Source: a virus
Strand: one strand, 5' to 3'
IMG/VR virus record: IMGVR_UViG_3300002053_001113
Location: 18,650-82,649 of that record
DNA length: 64,000 bases
The translations under genes and the position numbers were made by a program. Positions within the stretch are counted from its first letter, which is position 1. The number at the start of each line of letters is the position of its first letter. This document shows, piece by piece, positions 9,398 through 18,854 of this stretch. The notes under the pieces are model-generated. The model saw only the letters and a list, made by a program, of their open reading frames with translations. It made no database searches and was not told where the DNA came from.

Positions 9398-9961
9398 ATG
9401 GATGAAAGAACGCCAGTGCATAGAATAGAAGGATTAGGTAGACAACAGCTTCCACCAGAGTTAATGCCTCGTCAAAGAAGAGCTTTACAACAACAAATGG
9501 CGCCAAATCCATTTGCTGTTGAACAATATAGAAATATTGGTCTGCCTGATATGCCAGTAAGTTTTGGTGGGGGTATGACTGAAACTATGTTGAACAATAG
9601 CGAGGTTCCTGAAGAGATTAGGAATAGGTTTTGGTATATATTCCATAAAGATAATGTATTAACATTTTTAGATGAGGACAGAAAGGAGAGTAAGTTATTA
9701 AATTATGATATTATTAAAATTGATATATTGAATAGTATTCCATATTATGACTACACGTTTGAACAGGAATTACAGTTTGATATGTTGAGAAATGTTTTAG
9801 AGACTAAATTAGATAGAGCATTAGGATTTAAAGGCCAGAATATTAAAAATGAAAGAATAATGCTTCAATCACAATTTAGTGAACAGAGACATATAAGTGA
9901 AACAGGAGATGGAGGACCAATTAAAGAAGGGTTCTTTAAACGTTTGCTTGGCAGAAGGTAA
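9398..9961 (+). CDS. Soluble protein in structural operon, unknown
   Basis: 187 aa, no signal peptide. N-terminal third is Pro/Gln/Met/Arg-rich and probably disordered; the middle (about 65-150) looks globular, acidic and helical; a basic C terminus (FKRLLGRR) follows. Starts 1 nt after the fibre gene. Possibly an internal particle or assembly protein. No family recognised. Confidence 0.6.
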   Translation: MDERTPVHRIEGLGRQQLPPELMPRQRRALQQQMAPNPFAVEQYRNIGLPDMPVSFGGGMTETMLNNSEVPEEIRNRFWYIFHKDNVLTFLDEDRKESKLLNYDIIKIDILNSIPYYDYTFEQELQFDMLRNVLETKLDRALGFKGQNIKNERIMLQSQFSEQRHISETGDGGPIKEGFFKRLLGRR

Positions 9962-9977
9962 ATAGGGGGTTTTAGAA

Positions 9978-10637
9978 ATGGCGTTAGAATGGTTGACAAA
10001 TATTTATCTATGGATAGGAATATCATTATTGTTTATATTGTTATTTGGAATATTAATGGTATTTTTAGTAATCTTGGCGAAGAAGACACACGCAATCGTG
10101 GAGTTTAAAGCTTGGAGAAAAGGAAAACCAATTGCTTTATTCTTTTTAGAAAATAGATATTGTGAGTGGAAGCCTGTTATACCCGAGGCAGGTATAATAC
10201 AAGATGACAATTATGGTTCCTTTATAATAAATGAAAGAGCTACTTATGTTGATAAAAGAACAAAGGCTGTTTTAATTCCTTTTGATGCTTCATTTGGTGC
10301 AAGTGTAAATGTGCATGCAGCAAAGTTAGCAGATGATTTACAATATGTAGTAAAAGATGAAGAGGAGCTAAAAAAATTACGTTATGCTATAGCACACAAT
10401 TTAATTGATGACAACGTGACTATAACAGCACTTAAAACAAGCATACATTTTGGAGCAGTTAAAAATATGATGACTGCACTAATACCACATAATATAAGTG
10501 CTAAAATTGAGAAGATAGTTGCTTCAAGAATGAGAAATTATGGTAAAATTAATGTGCCACATATAGCACTTTTATTTGCTGCTATATTAGGTGCAATTAT
10601 AATTGGGTATTTAATAATAAGAGTAGCAGCTAAATAA
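9978..10637 (+). CDS. Membrane protein with cytoplasmic domain between two TM segments
   Basis: 219 aa. TM segment at about residues 10-33, a ~150-residue soluble domain, and a C-terminal TM segment (about 196-215). A GGGGG-containing SD lies 8-12 nt upstream. The central domain is unrecognised. Its place between two soluble structural-operon proteins suggests an assembly or egress role at the membrane, by context only. Confidence 0.65.
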   Translation: MALEWLTNIYLWIGISLLFILLFGILMVFLVILAKKTHAIVEFKAWRKGKPIALFFLENRYCEWKPVIPEAGIIQDDNYGSFIINERATYVDKRTKAVLIPFDASFGASVNVHAAKLADDLQYVVKDEEELKKLRYAIAHNLIDDNVTITALKTSIHFGAVKNMMTALIPHNISAKIEKIVASRMRNYGKINVPHIALLFAAILGAIIIGYLIIRVAAK

Positions 10638-10638
10638 A

Positions 10639-11307
10639 ATGGCAACAGCAACTGGACCTCCAGCAGCAAGTTATAAATTTAACACCTTTCAGGAGATTAA
10701 GTCTCATTCATCTATTTTGTATAATGAAAGAATGGCAATTCTTTTTTATTTGTTAGATATGAGAAGTATTGAAATGAATAGAGACTTTAGCGTTCATAGT
10801 ATGTTGGAGGTTAGGGCAATATTAAAACAGATTTATAAGAATATAAGAATGTTGATACGTAACAACCCAACAGTTAGGGCGACATTAAACTTGGAGACAA
10901 AAGACCCAGGCATTTACATAACTGATTTTGCTATGGGCACAATTGATAGAATGATTGAATATTGTGATACCAATGAATATACTACAAGGAGAATTTATAT
11001 TATTATTAATGAGCTTAATAGGTTAGAGATGTTAATGAAGGACATTTTACAATACTTCCATTACTTTATACGTCCTGATTTCAGGCAAAAACCAGATATT
11101 GAGATTGCTACTGAAAGCTATAAAGAAATAGCTGATAAACGTACTATTGAAGAATTAAAAGAGATTGTTGGAAAATCACACACTATTGATTTTGAAAATT
11201 TAGGAACAAGTAGAGTGGAATTAACACAGGAAATAGAATATGATAAAGTTGTTGATGGTCCTGAGGATGAGGATGAAGACGAAGATAATACACTTGATTC
11301 TAGTTAA
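10639..11307 (+). CDS. Helical protein with acidic C-terminal tail
   Basis: 222 aa, mostly helical, ending in a strongly acidic run (EDEDEDEDN). Starts 1 nt after the preceding gene and ends just before late promoter L2. Acidic tails like this occur in assembly chaperones and DNA mimics, but no family is recognised. Confidence 0.6.
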   Translation: MATATGPPAASYKFNTFQEIKSHSSILYNERMAILFYLLDMRSIEMNRDFSVHSMLEVRAILKQIYKNIRMLIRNNPTVRATLNLETKDPGIYITDFAMGTIDRMIEYCDTNEYTTRRIYIIINELNRLEMLMKDILQYFHYFIRPDFRQKPDIEIATESYKEIADKRTIEELKEIVGKSHTIDFENLGTSRVELTQEIEYDKVVDGPEDEDEDEDNTLDSS

Positions 11308-11340
11308 ATAAAAATATATATATAAAGAAGGAGACTAATA
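11306..11340 (+). promoter_or_regulatory. Late-class promoter L2
   Basis: AAATAAAAATATATATATAA then AGAAGGAGACTAATA, about 35-65 nt before the start at 11373. It is almost identical, including the trailing GAAGGAGACTAAT, to the minus-strand element at 56901-56933. Confidence 0.7.
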
Positions 11341-11372
11341 ATAGTTTTAAATTAGAGGGTAATGGAGAAAAA

Positions 11373-14300
11373 ATGAGAATTATACTATTGTTTCTACCTT
11401 TATTTATGTTAATTATATTGCCTTTTGTTTTGGCTAATCCAGCACCTCAAGCTGAGATTACAACTGATACAACATTAATAGGAGATGCAAATGTAACACA
11501 ATGGAATATAACAGGAGCAGTGCTTGATTGCCAAGGAGCAACTCTAACAAGAGAAAGTGGAACTGATTACATTATTCATTTAAATAATGGTGCAGTTGTG
11601 AAGAATTGCATCATAGATGACTCAGCTAGTTATCAGACAGTAACGATTGACCAAAGCAATGTTGTGTTTGATAATAACACAGTTATTATGAATTATGATG
11701 GTCATCCTTTCTGGATTGGTGCGGTTAGCAATGTAAATATAACAAATAACCATCTTGTTCAGTTATACGCTGATACTGGTTTTATTGGCAGCTCAGGGTC
11801 AAATAATATTAGGATAATTGGCAACAGATTAGACGGAGATGGTTCCAATCCAATAGGTATTTGGGGTGCTTCATATGATTATTTTATTGAGGATAATTAT
11901 ATTAATGGTAGCAGAGGAATAATTTTTGAGGAAGGGTCTCATGATATCACTATTAGGAATAATACATTTGTGAATTATGAATCTGGTAGGGCAATCACTT
12001 TTGATGAAAATCAGAATATTCATGATGTCTTGATTGAAGACCATTATGTATCAGGAACAGGTCAATTTATTTATGCTACAAATGCAAGTAACATAATGAT
12101 AAGAGATAATATCTGGCAGGATGCCAATCCAAACAATTTTATTATGAGATTTGGTGATGGTAATAACCTTACTGTGTATAACAATACATTTAATAATTTA
12201 ACCTTTGTAAATCCAGGAACTGATGTACGTATTATTGAATTTGATGGTGGTAATTTTAATAATGTTTTAGTTCAAGATAATTATATTAATAATATTGTGG
12301 TTAAAGATTATGATACTATACTTTCAACAACTGGGAATATGGTTAATTTTACAATTGATGGTAACTATATTAATAATATTTGGTGGCCAGTGTGGAGTGA
12401 TGATACAATACACGTTCTTGAAATAACATCACAGAATAATAATACTTATATAACAAATAATCATATATCAAATGTTACAAATAATAATGCTAGCAATGGT
12501 GGCTTAATTCATATGAGAAATGATAATTTTAATATTGTGATAGATAACAATACATTTGCTGATTGTGTTTGGTATTCTGATGATAATTTTATTTGGTATG
12601 ATGTACTTAACTTGGAGGGGGTTGGTATTAATGTAACTAATAATATATTTGAGGATTTTTATATGTATGGTAGTGATAATTATAATAACATAATTAATAT
12701 CCACAATGCTTACAATATGTTAATTGATGGAAACACCTTTCAACGTTTATATGCACCTGAGGGAATACTTAATATTGGAACTGCAGATAATATAATTGTA
12801 TCTAATAATATTTTTACACAGTTTGGTGACCAGGGAGGTAGTATGTTTGGAACTGGTAGTTCTTCAACTTATTTATTATTTAAAGATAACAATTGGTCTT
12901 ATACTAATAATAGTGCTATGTTTTGTGGTAATTACATACTTAATATGACTGGAAACAGATTTAATAATCTTTTTATAGAGCAAGATATTAATATATTTTG
13001 TTTGCAACCAAATGATACCATAACTTATAATGTTTTTAATGATATAACATATACAAGTGGGCAATTTTTTAATTTAGCAAGTGGTAGTAATTATTGGATT
13101 AATTATAATAATTTTAGCAATATTGATTTTATTAATGGATATCAGTTACTTTGGGACCAAGCAGATACTACTGATGTAGAATTTGTAGGAAATAGATTAA
13201 TTAATATAACAGGAACATCAGGAGTTATACACCCTAATGGTGATAATTATTTAATTGAGGATAATTTATTTCAAAATTTTGATGGTTGGGCATTATTTTT
13301 TGATAAAGGAGATAATTATATAGTAAGAGAAAATAGATTTATTGATACAGGAACAATTGCAATGAATTCTAATAGTGGTGATTATCTAGAAAATTATTTG
13401 TTTGAAGATAATTTATTTCAAGATATAATCAATGATACATATATGGGAGGAGCACTTTTTTTCCATAATATAACTTGGAATAAAAATAATTTTAGCATAA
13501 CCCGTAATTGTCTTGATATTTCTGGGGCATCACATTATTGTTTTTGGAATGGTGTGAGAGGGTTTAATAGTTTTACAAATAATAATTTTTTAACTAATGG
13601 TTTTAATATGAGTTGGTCTTTTCCAGCATCAGTAATATTATTTGATACAGACCTTTTTGAAGAAGTATTGGTAGAAAACAATACAGGACCTTTTAGTATA
13701 GTTCCAAGGTTAAGATATGGTAGTGATATGAATTTGACAGTTAGAAATAATAATATTGTTTATAATTATTTTCCAGAACATTCTTATTATGAGTATAATG
13801 CACAGGAGGCGTTTATCTATTTATATGAATATAGTGGGGAGACTGATACAGTTTATAATGTACTTTATGAAGGAAACACGTTTACTTCAAATGGTGATAG
13901 TACTATGATTTACCCAAGATTAATATCTCCTGATGATAATGTTTTAATAAATGGAAATACATTTAATGGCGATATTGTGTATATATTTAGGACAGCAAAC
14001 CAAGAGAATTATATTACTTATAGTGGAAATACATTAAATAATGTAAATGTTAATATGATACCATTCTTTGATTTTAATATATCATCATCACATGATTTTT
14101 TTAGTAAGGCAGATAGAATTGATTTAGATGCTAGACACATTTGGGGTGGTAATATAGCAGGAATAACAGGAGATATGAATGATTTACAGATTGGCAATGT
14201 GGTACTGTTACCAGCTAATACCAATGTAAATTTGTTAAATTTAGTTTTAGAGGCTCCAATACTTAATAATGGTACAAATAATAGTTTTAATGTAGAAGGA

Positions 14301-14939
14301 ATGACTTATGTAAATATAACCAATTATGTAGAAGAAGATGAAAATCAAACTCCGGAATTTACTGGAAATACAACCAATTTGGCTGTTAATGTTAATATAC
14401 AAAATGTCTCATTAGTTTTAGATAATAACCAAGGCACTATTGAATGGGAGCAACCTGTAAATTTAACTGTTAATGGAAATATTGATGCTATAGTTGAAAT
14501 AGGTACCAATACTATTGAGGTTAAAACAAATCTTAATCCAAGTATGAATAAACCAGCAAGATTGACATTTAAAGATTTAACCTATACAAATGTTGACCAA
14601 TTTGATGTATATAAAAATGGTGTAATTTGTACATCAAGCGAATGTTATGATGAGGAATTTGTTGGTAACTATTATAGGTTGAGAGTTAGTAGTTTTAGTA
14701 ATTTTACCTTACGTAATAGTTTTGATATGAATACTTATTTAGGAGTAAGAGATGATTTGTTTGTGATATTAGGGGCGTTTGCTTTCTTGGTAGTTATGAT
14801 TGGTGCTGCTATTGTATTAATGATACTTACTGGAAGCTTTGATACCACAAGCACATTAAGTATTATATTAGTTGCAGCATTAGGTTTTGCACTTTTAATG
14901 GCTGTATTAATGGCTATATTAACTAACTTTGTGGTATGA
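11373..14939 (+). CDS. Giant right-handed beta-helix surface protein with C-terminal membrane anchor
   Basis: 1188 aa. Signal peptide (cleavage near ...LANPAP), then about 25 or more degenerate parallel beta-helix rungs of the type (I/V)xxNxI.NI...NxF, typical of NosD/pectate-lyase-like folds. A small beta domain (about 1060-1120) is followed by two hydrophobic helices at the C terminus. Rich in N-x-S/T. Such beta-helices often bind or cleave polysaccharide, but no catalytic triad could be identified. The C-terminal ~110 residues are homologous to those of the next gene, a shared anchoring module. Likely a host-surface or S-layer interaction protein. Confidence 0.7.
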   Translation: MRIILLFLPLFMLIILPFVLANPAPQAEITTDTTLIGDANVTQWNITGAVLDCQGATLTRESGTDYIIHLNNGAVVKNCIIDDSASYQTVTIDQSNVVFDNNTVIMNYDGHPFWIGAVSNVNITNNHLVQLYADTGFIGSSGSNNIRIIGNRLDGDGSNPIGIWGASYDYFIEDNYINGSRGIIFEEGSHDITIRNNTFVNYESGRAITFDENQNIHDVLIEDHYVSGTGQFIYATNASNIMIRDNIWQDANPNNFIMRFGDGNNLTVYNNTFNNLTFVNPGTDVRIIEFDGGNFNNVLVQDNYINNIVVKDYDTILSTTGNMVNFTIDGNYINNIWWPVWSDDTIHVLEITSQNNNTYITNNHISNVTNNNASNGGLIHMRNDNFNIVIDNNTFADCVWYSDDNFIWYDVLNLEGVGINVTNNIFEDFYMYGSDNYNNIINIHNAYNMLIDGNTFQRLYAPEGILNIGTADNIIVSNNIFTQFGDQGGSMFGTGSSSTYLLFKDNNWSYTNNSAMFCGNYILNMTGNRFNNLFIEQDINIFCLQPNDTITYNVFNDITYTSGQFFNLASGSNYWINYNNFSNIDFINGYQLLWDQADTTDVEFVGNRLINITGTSGVIHPNGDNYLIEDNLFQNFDGWALFFDKGDNYIVRENRFIDTGTIAMNSNSGDYLENYLFEDNLFQDIINDTYMGGALFFHNITWNKNNFSITRNCLDISGASHYCFWNGVRGFNSFTNNNFLTNGFNMSWSFPASVILFDTDLFEEVLVENNTGPFSIVPRLRYGSDMNLTVRNNNIVYNYFPEHSYYEYNAQEAFIYLYEYSGETDTVYNVLYEGNTFTSNGDSTMIYPRLISPDDNVLINGNTFNGDIVYIFRTANQENYITYSGNTLNNVNVNMIPFFDFNISSSHDFFSKADRIDLDARHIWGGNIAGITGDMNDLQIGNVVLLPANTNVNLLNLVLEAPILNNGTNNSFNVEGMTYVNITNYVEEDENQTPEFTGNTTNLAVNVNIQNVSLVLDNNQGTIEWEQPVNLTVNGNIDAIVEIGTNTIEVKTNLNPSMNKPARLTFKDLTYTNVDQFDVYKNGVICTSSECYDEEFVGNYYRLRVSSFSNFTLRNSFDMNTYLGVRDDLFVILGAFAFLVVMIGAAIVLMILTGSFDTTSTLSIILVAALGFALLMAVLMAILTNFVV

Positions 14940-14963
14940 TAAATATATATATATAAAGGAAAA
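14938..14963 (+). promoter_or_regulatory. Late-class promoter L3
   Basis: AAATATATATATATAAAGGA begins right after the stop of the beta-helix gene and precedes the start at 15003 by about 45 nt. Same class as L1, L2, L4 and L5. Confidence 0.65.
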
Positions 14964-15002
14964 GACAAATTAATCTATTAAAGTAGTGGGTAGAGCGTTA
15001 AG

Positions 15003-16874
15003 ATGAGAGTGAAGACATTAATATTACCTTTATTTATACTATTTCTAGTACCCTTTGTTTTTGCTGCAGTACCAGTAATAGACACTGCTTTAATTAACAT
15101 TACAGCACCATCTCCAGTTGATGATTTGCCTGGTTATTGTAAGGCAAATGATAGTGATGGAGGAACACTTACGTATTATTATAGATGGTATAGTAATGGT
15201 GTTTTAAGATATGAGTGGGTTGAGGAGAGCAGTGCTGTCCAGGGAGCACACAACGATGGTGTAGATAGAAAGTGGCCACATCTAATATATAACTTAACAG
15301 GAGATGATAGTTGGATTATGATTAGTGGCGCTAATAAAGATGAGGCAGAGGAGTTTTATGGATATAGATGGAATGGTACAGAATGGGTAGCAAACAGTAG
15401 TGTAGTTGCTGGTTTAAATACTGTATTATCAGGGAATCAAGATGCGTATATAGCAGGTGGCTATAATGTAAGTGGAGATGGAAAATATGATGTGTGCATT
15501 ACGGATTATAGTCTAAACAATAATAATATGCAATGGAATGGTACAGAATGGGTAGCGGGTGGAACAACTTGTATGTCTTCAATTGGTACAGGACCATACC
15601 CAAACGTTATGGAAAATTTATTTAATAATGGTGACTGGTATGGTTTTACTCATACTTGTTGTAGTGGAGGCACAAACGGATGGACAAGGTCGCCAGGAGA
15701 TGTAGGTTGGACAAGTGACAACACAGTATTTTCAACAATAATTGCAAGTGGCCACCACACTATATATGGTGCTTATATAAATAATGTTCCAACTGTTGTG
15801 TTTTTACACTCATCTTGGCACACAAACAGATTTTATGAATGGAATGGAACTGCTTTTGAATATAAACCACTTATGGACCTTTATACAGGACATTACTCCA
15901 AGTTTGGAGGACAATTTGTTTATGATTTTAATAATGAGGGAAAGTGGAGGATTTTTGAAGGACACTACAATAGCGCGCAATTTAGGTCTTATTTGTTTAA
16001 TGATTTATTTAATGTGGCAAGTGTACCAGAAAGCACATTATATAATGTTGAAAACATATCCTCTGATAGGACTTCCAATAGTGAAAATTGGACGTTATCG
16101 TGTATGGCAAGTGATGGCACAAGCAATAGTAGTTGGCTAAACGATACTGTTGTGATTGAGGTTTGTCCTGAGACTGTAAGTAATATAACAGAAAACACAA
16201 ATTTATATGGTGAGGGTTGTGTTGTACAGACTGTGAACGTACAGGAGAATGGAAGAATTGATTGTGCAGGTGGAGGATTAACTGGCAGTGGAGGATTTAC
16301 TTTAGCATTAACTGGTGAGAATTCTGCCTTAACTAATTGTACTTTACAGAACGTGAATTTGGTGGTAGATGTGCCAAGTGGAGGCATAGTGTTTCCAACT
16401 TTAAATGCAACAATAACCGATACAACTAATAATATCGTTATACAGCCAAGGTCAATTTATGTTGATAGTACAGCATTACCAGATTTAGATGTACCAGCAA
16501 GTTTAACATTTAGGAATACTGGTTATACAACCTTGGAGCAATTTGATGTTTACAAAGATGGTGTTGAGTGTACAGATTGCGTTGAGGGTGACATAGTAAA
16601 TGGAACATTTAATATGAATGTAACAGGGTTTAGTAATTTTACATTAAGAGATGGAATTGATTATGCTACATATAAGACAGTAAGAGATGATGCTATATAC
16701 ATACTTGGAGTATTTGCTTTAGTTGTTGTTTTATTAGCTGCCACCTTTGTTGTTATGTTTGTTTTTGGCAAGATGGAGATTGATGTTTTACTACCTATTA
16801 TACTTGCCTTAGCAGCAGGAGCTGCTGTATTGATGGCTGTGTTTTATGTGATTGCGCAGGCTATGATAGTTTAA
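15003..16874 (+). CDS. Secreted lectin/propeller-like surface protein, C-terminal anchor
   Basis: 623 aa. Signal peptide (cleavage near ...FVFAAVP). The middle (about 70-340) has repeated (Y)xWNGTEW units (GYRWNGTEWVANS, MQWNGTEWVAGG, FYEWNGTAFEYK), which suggests a beta-propeller or similar repeat fold. Several cysteines, including CC. The last ~120 residues (from about LTFRNTGYTTLEQFDVYKDG) match the corresponding segment of the beta-helix protein, ending in two TM helices. Probably a paralogous spike that swaps the outer domain on a common anchor. Confidence 0.65.
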   Translation: MRVKTLILPLFILFLVPFVFAAVPVIDTALINITAPSPVDDLPGYCKANDSDGGTLTYYYRWYSNGVLRYEWVEESSAVQGAHNDGVDRKWPHLIYNLTGDDSWIMISGANKDEAEEFYGYRWNGTEWVANSSVVAGLNTVLSGNQDAYIAGGYNVSGDGKYDVCITDYSLNNNNMQWNGTEWVAGGTTCMSSIGTGPYPNVMENLFNNGDWYGFTHTCCSGGTNGWTRSPGDVGWTSDNTVFSTIIASGHHTIYGAYINNVPTVVFLHSSWHTNRFYEWNGTAFEYKPLMDLYTGHYSKFGGQFVYDFNNEGKWRIFEGHYNSAQFRSYLFNDLFNVASVPESTLYNVENISSDRTSNSENWTLSCMASDGTSNSSWLNDTVVIEVCPETVSNITENTNLYGEGCVVQTVNVQENGRIDCAGGGLTGSGGFTLALTGENSALTNCTLQNVNLVVDVPSGGIVFPTLNATITDTTNNIVIQPRSIYVDSTALPDLDVPASLTFRNTGYTTLEQFDVYKDGVECTDCVEGDIVNGTFNMNVTGFSNFTLRDGIDYATYKTVRDDAIYILGVFALVVVLLAATFVVMFVFGKMEIDVLLPIILALAAGAAVLMAVFYVIAQAMIV

Positions 16875-16900
16875 ATAAAAATATATATATAAAGGAAAAC
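16874..16900 (+). promoter_or_regulatory. Late-class promoter L4
   Basis: AAATAAAAATATATATATAA followed by AGGAAAAC, starting at the stop of the previous gene and about 40 nt before the ATG at 16930. Drives the small-protein cluster. Confidence 0.65.
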
Positions 16901-16929
16901 GTATAAATTTAAGTAAAGAGAACGTAAAA

Positions 16930-17070
16930 ATGAAGTTTAACCTGACATACAATAATATAAAATTTATGTCAGTTGTGGCTAAAGATGAGAATGCTGCTTG
17001 GGAACAAGTTAAAAAAGCAGGAATTAGAAATAAAAGTAATATGTTAAAATTAATTAAAGTTGAGGTGTGA
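16930..17070 (+). CDS. Small protein, 46 aa
   Basis: Begins ATG AAG TTT AAC and has the strand-helix pattern MKFNLTYNN...SVVAKDENAAWEQVKK. First gene after late promoter L4 and 1 nt before the next start, so likely translated. Unknown function. Confidence 0.5.
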   Translation: MKFNLTYNNIKFMSVVAKDENAAWEQVKKAGIRNKSNMLKLIKVEV

Positions 17071-17071
17071 A

Positions 17072-17329
17072 ATGGCCAAAAAGAATACAGATTTAATGAA
17101 AGAGGCTAAAGATGTAATGAAAGTTGGTGCTACTACAATGGTAGGACACGGAGTTCTTGCTGGACTGAGTAATGTACCAGGTATGCCTGCACAAGCTGGG
17201 CAGACTGCCAAAATTGCAGGCAGTGGATTAACATTAGTTAATGTTGGACAATTAGCTAAAAGTGGAATGACAGTAGTTAAGATGTTTGATACTGGAAAAA
17301 GTAAAAAACTTAAAAAGAGTTGGTGGTAA
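17072..17329 (+). CDS. Small Gly/Ala-rich amphipathic protein
   Basis: 85 aa from the ATG at 17072, which follows the preceding stop by 1 nt (a TTG 12 nt earlier is in frame but overlaps). Gly/Ala/Met-rich centre with weakly hydrophobic segments and a basic end (KSKKLKKSWW). Could associate with membranes or nucleic acid. Part of the late small-protein cluster. Confidence 0.55.
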   Translation: MAKKNTDLMKEAKDVMKVGATTMVGHGVLAGLSNVPGMPAQAGQTAKIAGSGLTLVNVGQLAKSGMTVVKMFDTGKSKKLKKSWW

Positions 17330-17331
17330 GA

Positions 17332-17544
17332 ATGGGTGTTGTGGAGAATATATTAGGTAAGAGACCAGAGTGGGCAGCTTCTGTGGCTTATGTTGATAAA
17401 CTTGCTAAGAAAGTACAAAAAAGATATAAAGTTAGCAAAGAAGATGCAAGAGATATACTTGATGAAGCAAGTGCTTATAATATTAATGACGAGGCAGACT
17501 TATTTTATGTTATTGAGGCAGAGATATTACCAAATTGGAGGTAA
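17332..17544 (+). CDS. Late small protein with N-terminal V-x-(N)ILGK motif
   Basis: 70 aa. Starts MGVVENILGKRPEW, resembling the MDPVKKILGK N terminus of four other late proteins at 18213, 55246, 55480 and 55621. The rest is helical (DILDEASAYNINDEADLF). ATG at 17332 chosen because it lies 2 nt after the upstream stop. Proposed to be a virion-cargo protein by motif and promoter class. Confidence 0.55.
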   Translation: MGVVENILGKRPEWAASVAYVDKLAKKVQKRYKVSKEDARDILDEASAYNINDEADLFYVIEAEILPNWR

Positions 17545-17550
17545 AACAAA

Positions 17551-17685
17551 ATGGCTAAGAAAAAATATGAGATGCCAACTGGTGTTGGGGCTGACCCATA
17601 TGATGTTGCTGAAGAAACTAAGAAGCCAGTTCAAAAGGCAACACCTGCAGGTATAGTAAACAAGATTTTAAAGAAAAAGTATTAG
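17551..17685 (+). CDS. Small basic protein, 44 aa
   Basis: MAKKKYEMPTGVG... ending PAGIVNKILKKKY. The C-terminal VNKILKKK resembles the VKKILGK motif that other cluster members carry at the N terminus. SD-like GGAGG lies 9 nt upstream. Unknown function. Confidence 0.5.
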   Translation: MAKKKYEMPTGVGADPYDVAEETKKPVQKATPAGIVNKILKKKY

Positions 17686-17715
17686 AAATAATACGCTGGA
17701 TAAGGAGGTAGAAAA

Positions 17716-18207
17716 ATGTTTGATATTGATAAAAGTATCAATAGAATAATTGGAACAAAGAAAAAATTTAAAGATAGTGATTTTGATGGTGTTCCTGACA
17801 GTAGAGACTGCCAACCATTTAATCCTTTAAGACAAGATAAAGTAGATATATATTATTATAAAAAAGGATTAGACCCTAGAACAAGTACATTTTGGGATAG
17901 TATATATAGAGAAGTACATTATGGAAATAAACCATCATTAGCAGTTACTAGAAACGAGTTTAATACCTATTGGGGATATGTTGATAGTAGAAATGTCGAT
18001 ACAACAACAAGGTCCACACAAGGTGTTTTAGAGTCTATTTTTGGTATGTATAATGTTAGTAATCCATTAGCTACTCCTGCTGGTCAACAGAAAATAAGAA
18101 GTGTGGGTGTTGGTCATACAAGTATGAGTATTGGTGACGTAATTAAGTTAGGAGGAATATATTATATTGTTGCAAGTGAAGGATTTAAAAGATTATATGT
18201 GAGGTAA
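17716..18207 (+). CDS. Late protein with IDKSI motif and calcium-binding-type D-rich loop
   Basis: 163 aa. Begins MFDIDKSINRIIGTKKKF followed by DSDFDGVPDSRDCQPFNP, a thrombospondin-type-3-like calcium loop. The first ~45 residues are closely similar to those of the 75 aa protein at 55977-56204, but the C-terminal ~115 residues are unrelated and look globular. SD AAGGAGG precedes the ATG. No enzyme motif seen. Possible structural or packaged protein. Confidence 0.6.
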   Translation: MFDIDKSINRIIGTKKKFKDSDFDGVPDSRDCQPFNPLRQDKVDIYYYKKGLDPRTSTFWDSIYREVHYGNKPSLAVTRNEFNTYWGYVDSRNVDTTTRSTQGVLESIFGMYNVSNPLATPAGQQKIRSVGVGHTSMSIGDVIKLGGIYYIVASEGFKRLYVR

Positions 18208-18212
18208 AGAAA

Positions 18213-18389
18213 ATGGACCCAGTAAAAAAGATTTTAGGAAAAGAACCAAAACATTATCCAAAGCCAAAATATCCTTATTGTAATAAAGGACATCTTTTGG
18301 TTGAGGTATATAATGAAAAATATAATAGATATGATTGGGACTGTCCAACTTGTATTGAAGCAATGAGAAGAGCCCGTGAGGGGAGGTAA
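18213..18389 (+). CDS. Late zinc-finger protein with MDPVKKILGK start
   Basis: 58 aa. MDPVKKILGK N terminus identical to that of the gene ending at 55487, then a Zn-binding pattern C-x3-H...C-x2-C (YCNKGH, WDCPTC). SD GAGGT precedes it. Probably a nucleic-acid-binding late protein; paralogous to the minus-strand cluster near 55 kb. Confidence 0.55.
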   Translation: MDPVKKILGKEPKHYPKPKYPYCNKGHLLVEVYNEKYNRYDWDCPTCIEAMRRAREGR

Positions 18390-18394
18390 AGAAA

Positions 18395-18550
18395 ATGGAA
18401 TTTTATGCAATGGCATTAAAGAAAAAAATTAATATACCAGATGTGAATGTAAGGAAAGTAGTGAGAAATGGAAGAGCCTTTTTAGTTGGAAAATATAAAG
18501 TTGGTAGCAAAGAATACGAGGCTTGGAGAGCACTTGGAAAGGTGAAATAA
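18395..18550 (+). CDS. Small basic protein, 51 aa
   Basis: Reads MEFYAMALKKKINIPDVNVR... and ends YEAWRALGKVK. Lys/Arg-rich, one probable helix. SD GGGGAGG before the start, 5 nt after the previous stop. Unknown. Confidence 0.5.
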   Translation: MEFYAMALKKKINIPDVNVRKVVRNGRAFLVGKYKVGSKEYEAWRALGKVK

Positions 18551-18552
18551 AA

Positions 18553-18717
18553 ATGGCCTTTGATGAGCAGTTTGAAAAGGTTGGTGGCGGTCCAACTGGA
18601 AAAAGCTGGTGGAAGGAACAACGTAAAAGATTAGAACAGGAAAAAGAAAGAAGAAAAAAATCTGTTTTACGCAATCTACCAGAGGATACAATAAGGCGAA
18701 TATTAGAAGAAGAATAG
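18553..18717 (+). CDS. Small charged helical protein
   Basis: 54 aa from the ATG at 18553, 2 nt after the preceding stop. Contains a strongly charged helix (KEQRKRLEQEKERRKKS). Could bind nucleic acid or form a coiled coil. Unknown. Confidence 0.5.
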   Translation: MAFDEQFEKVGGGPTGKSWWKEQRKRLEQEKERRKKSVLRNLPEDTIRRILEEE

Positions 18718-18788
18718 TCACATTAGTGTGAATAAAAGGTGAGGTGCTGATAGGATGGCAAAAGGCAGAAAGAAAAAGAAGTAAATAT

Positions 18789-18852
18789 GTTACTAAGGAG
18801 TTACTGATAAAATTGTTTTTTTAATTTTAAATTTTAAAATTTGAGGAGTAAC
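18789..18852 (+). promoter_or_regulatory. GTTACT/GGAGTAAC operator-like sites
   Basis: GTTACTAAGGAGTTAC at 18789-18804 and GGAGTAAC at 18845-18852 match the recurrent operator motif of the 31-34 kb region. The second copy lies 3 nt before the start of the 34 aa gene, where its GGAG also serves as SD. Confidence 0.4.
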
Positions 18853-18854
18853 AC

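Noticed and set aside
18403-18721. Several 70-80 aa minus-strand ORFs
   Set aside because: They lie opposite SD-preceded small plus-strand genes, have Phe/Leu/Ser-rich shadow composition and no SD of their own.
18754-18783. Nine-codon ORF with a good SD (MAKGRKKKK)
   Set aside because: Too short to judge; may be translated or a leader peptide, so not listed as a gene.
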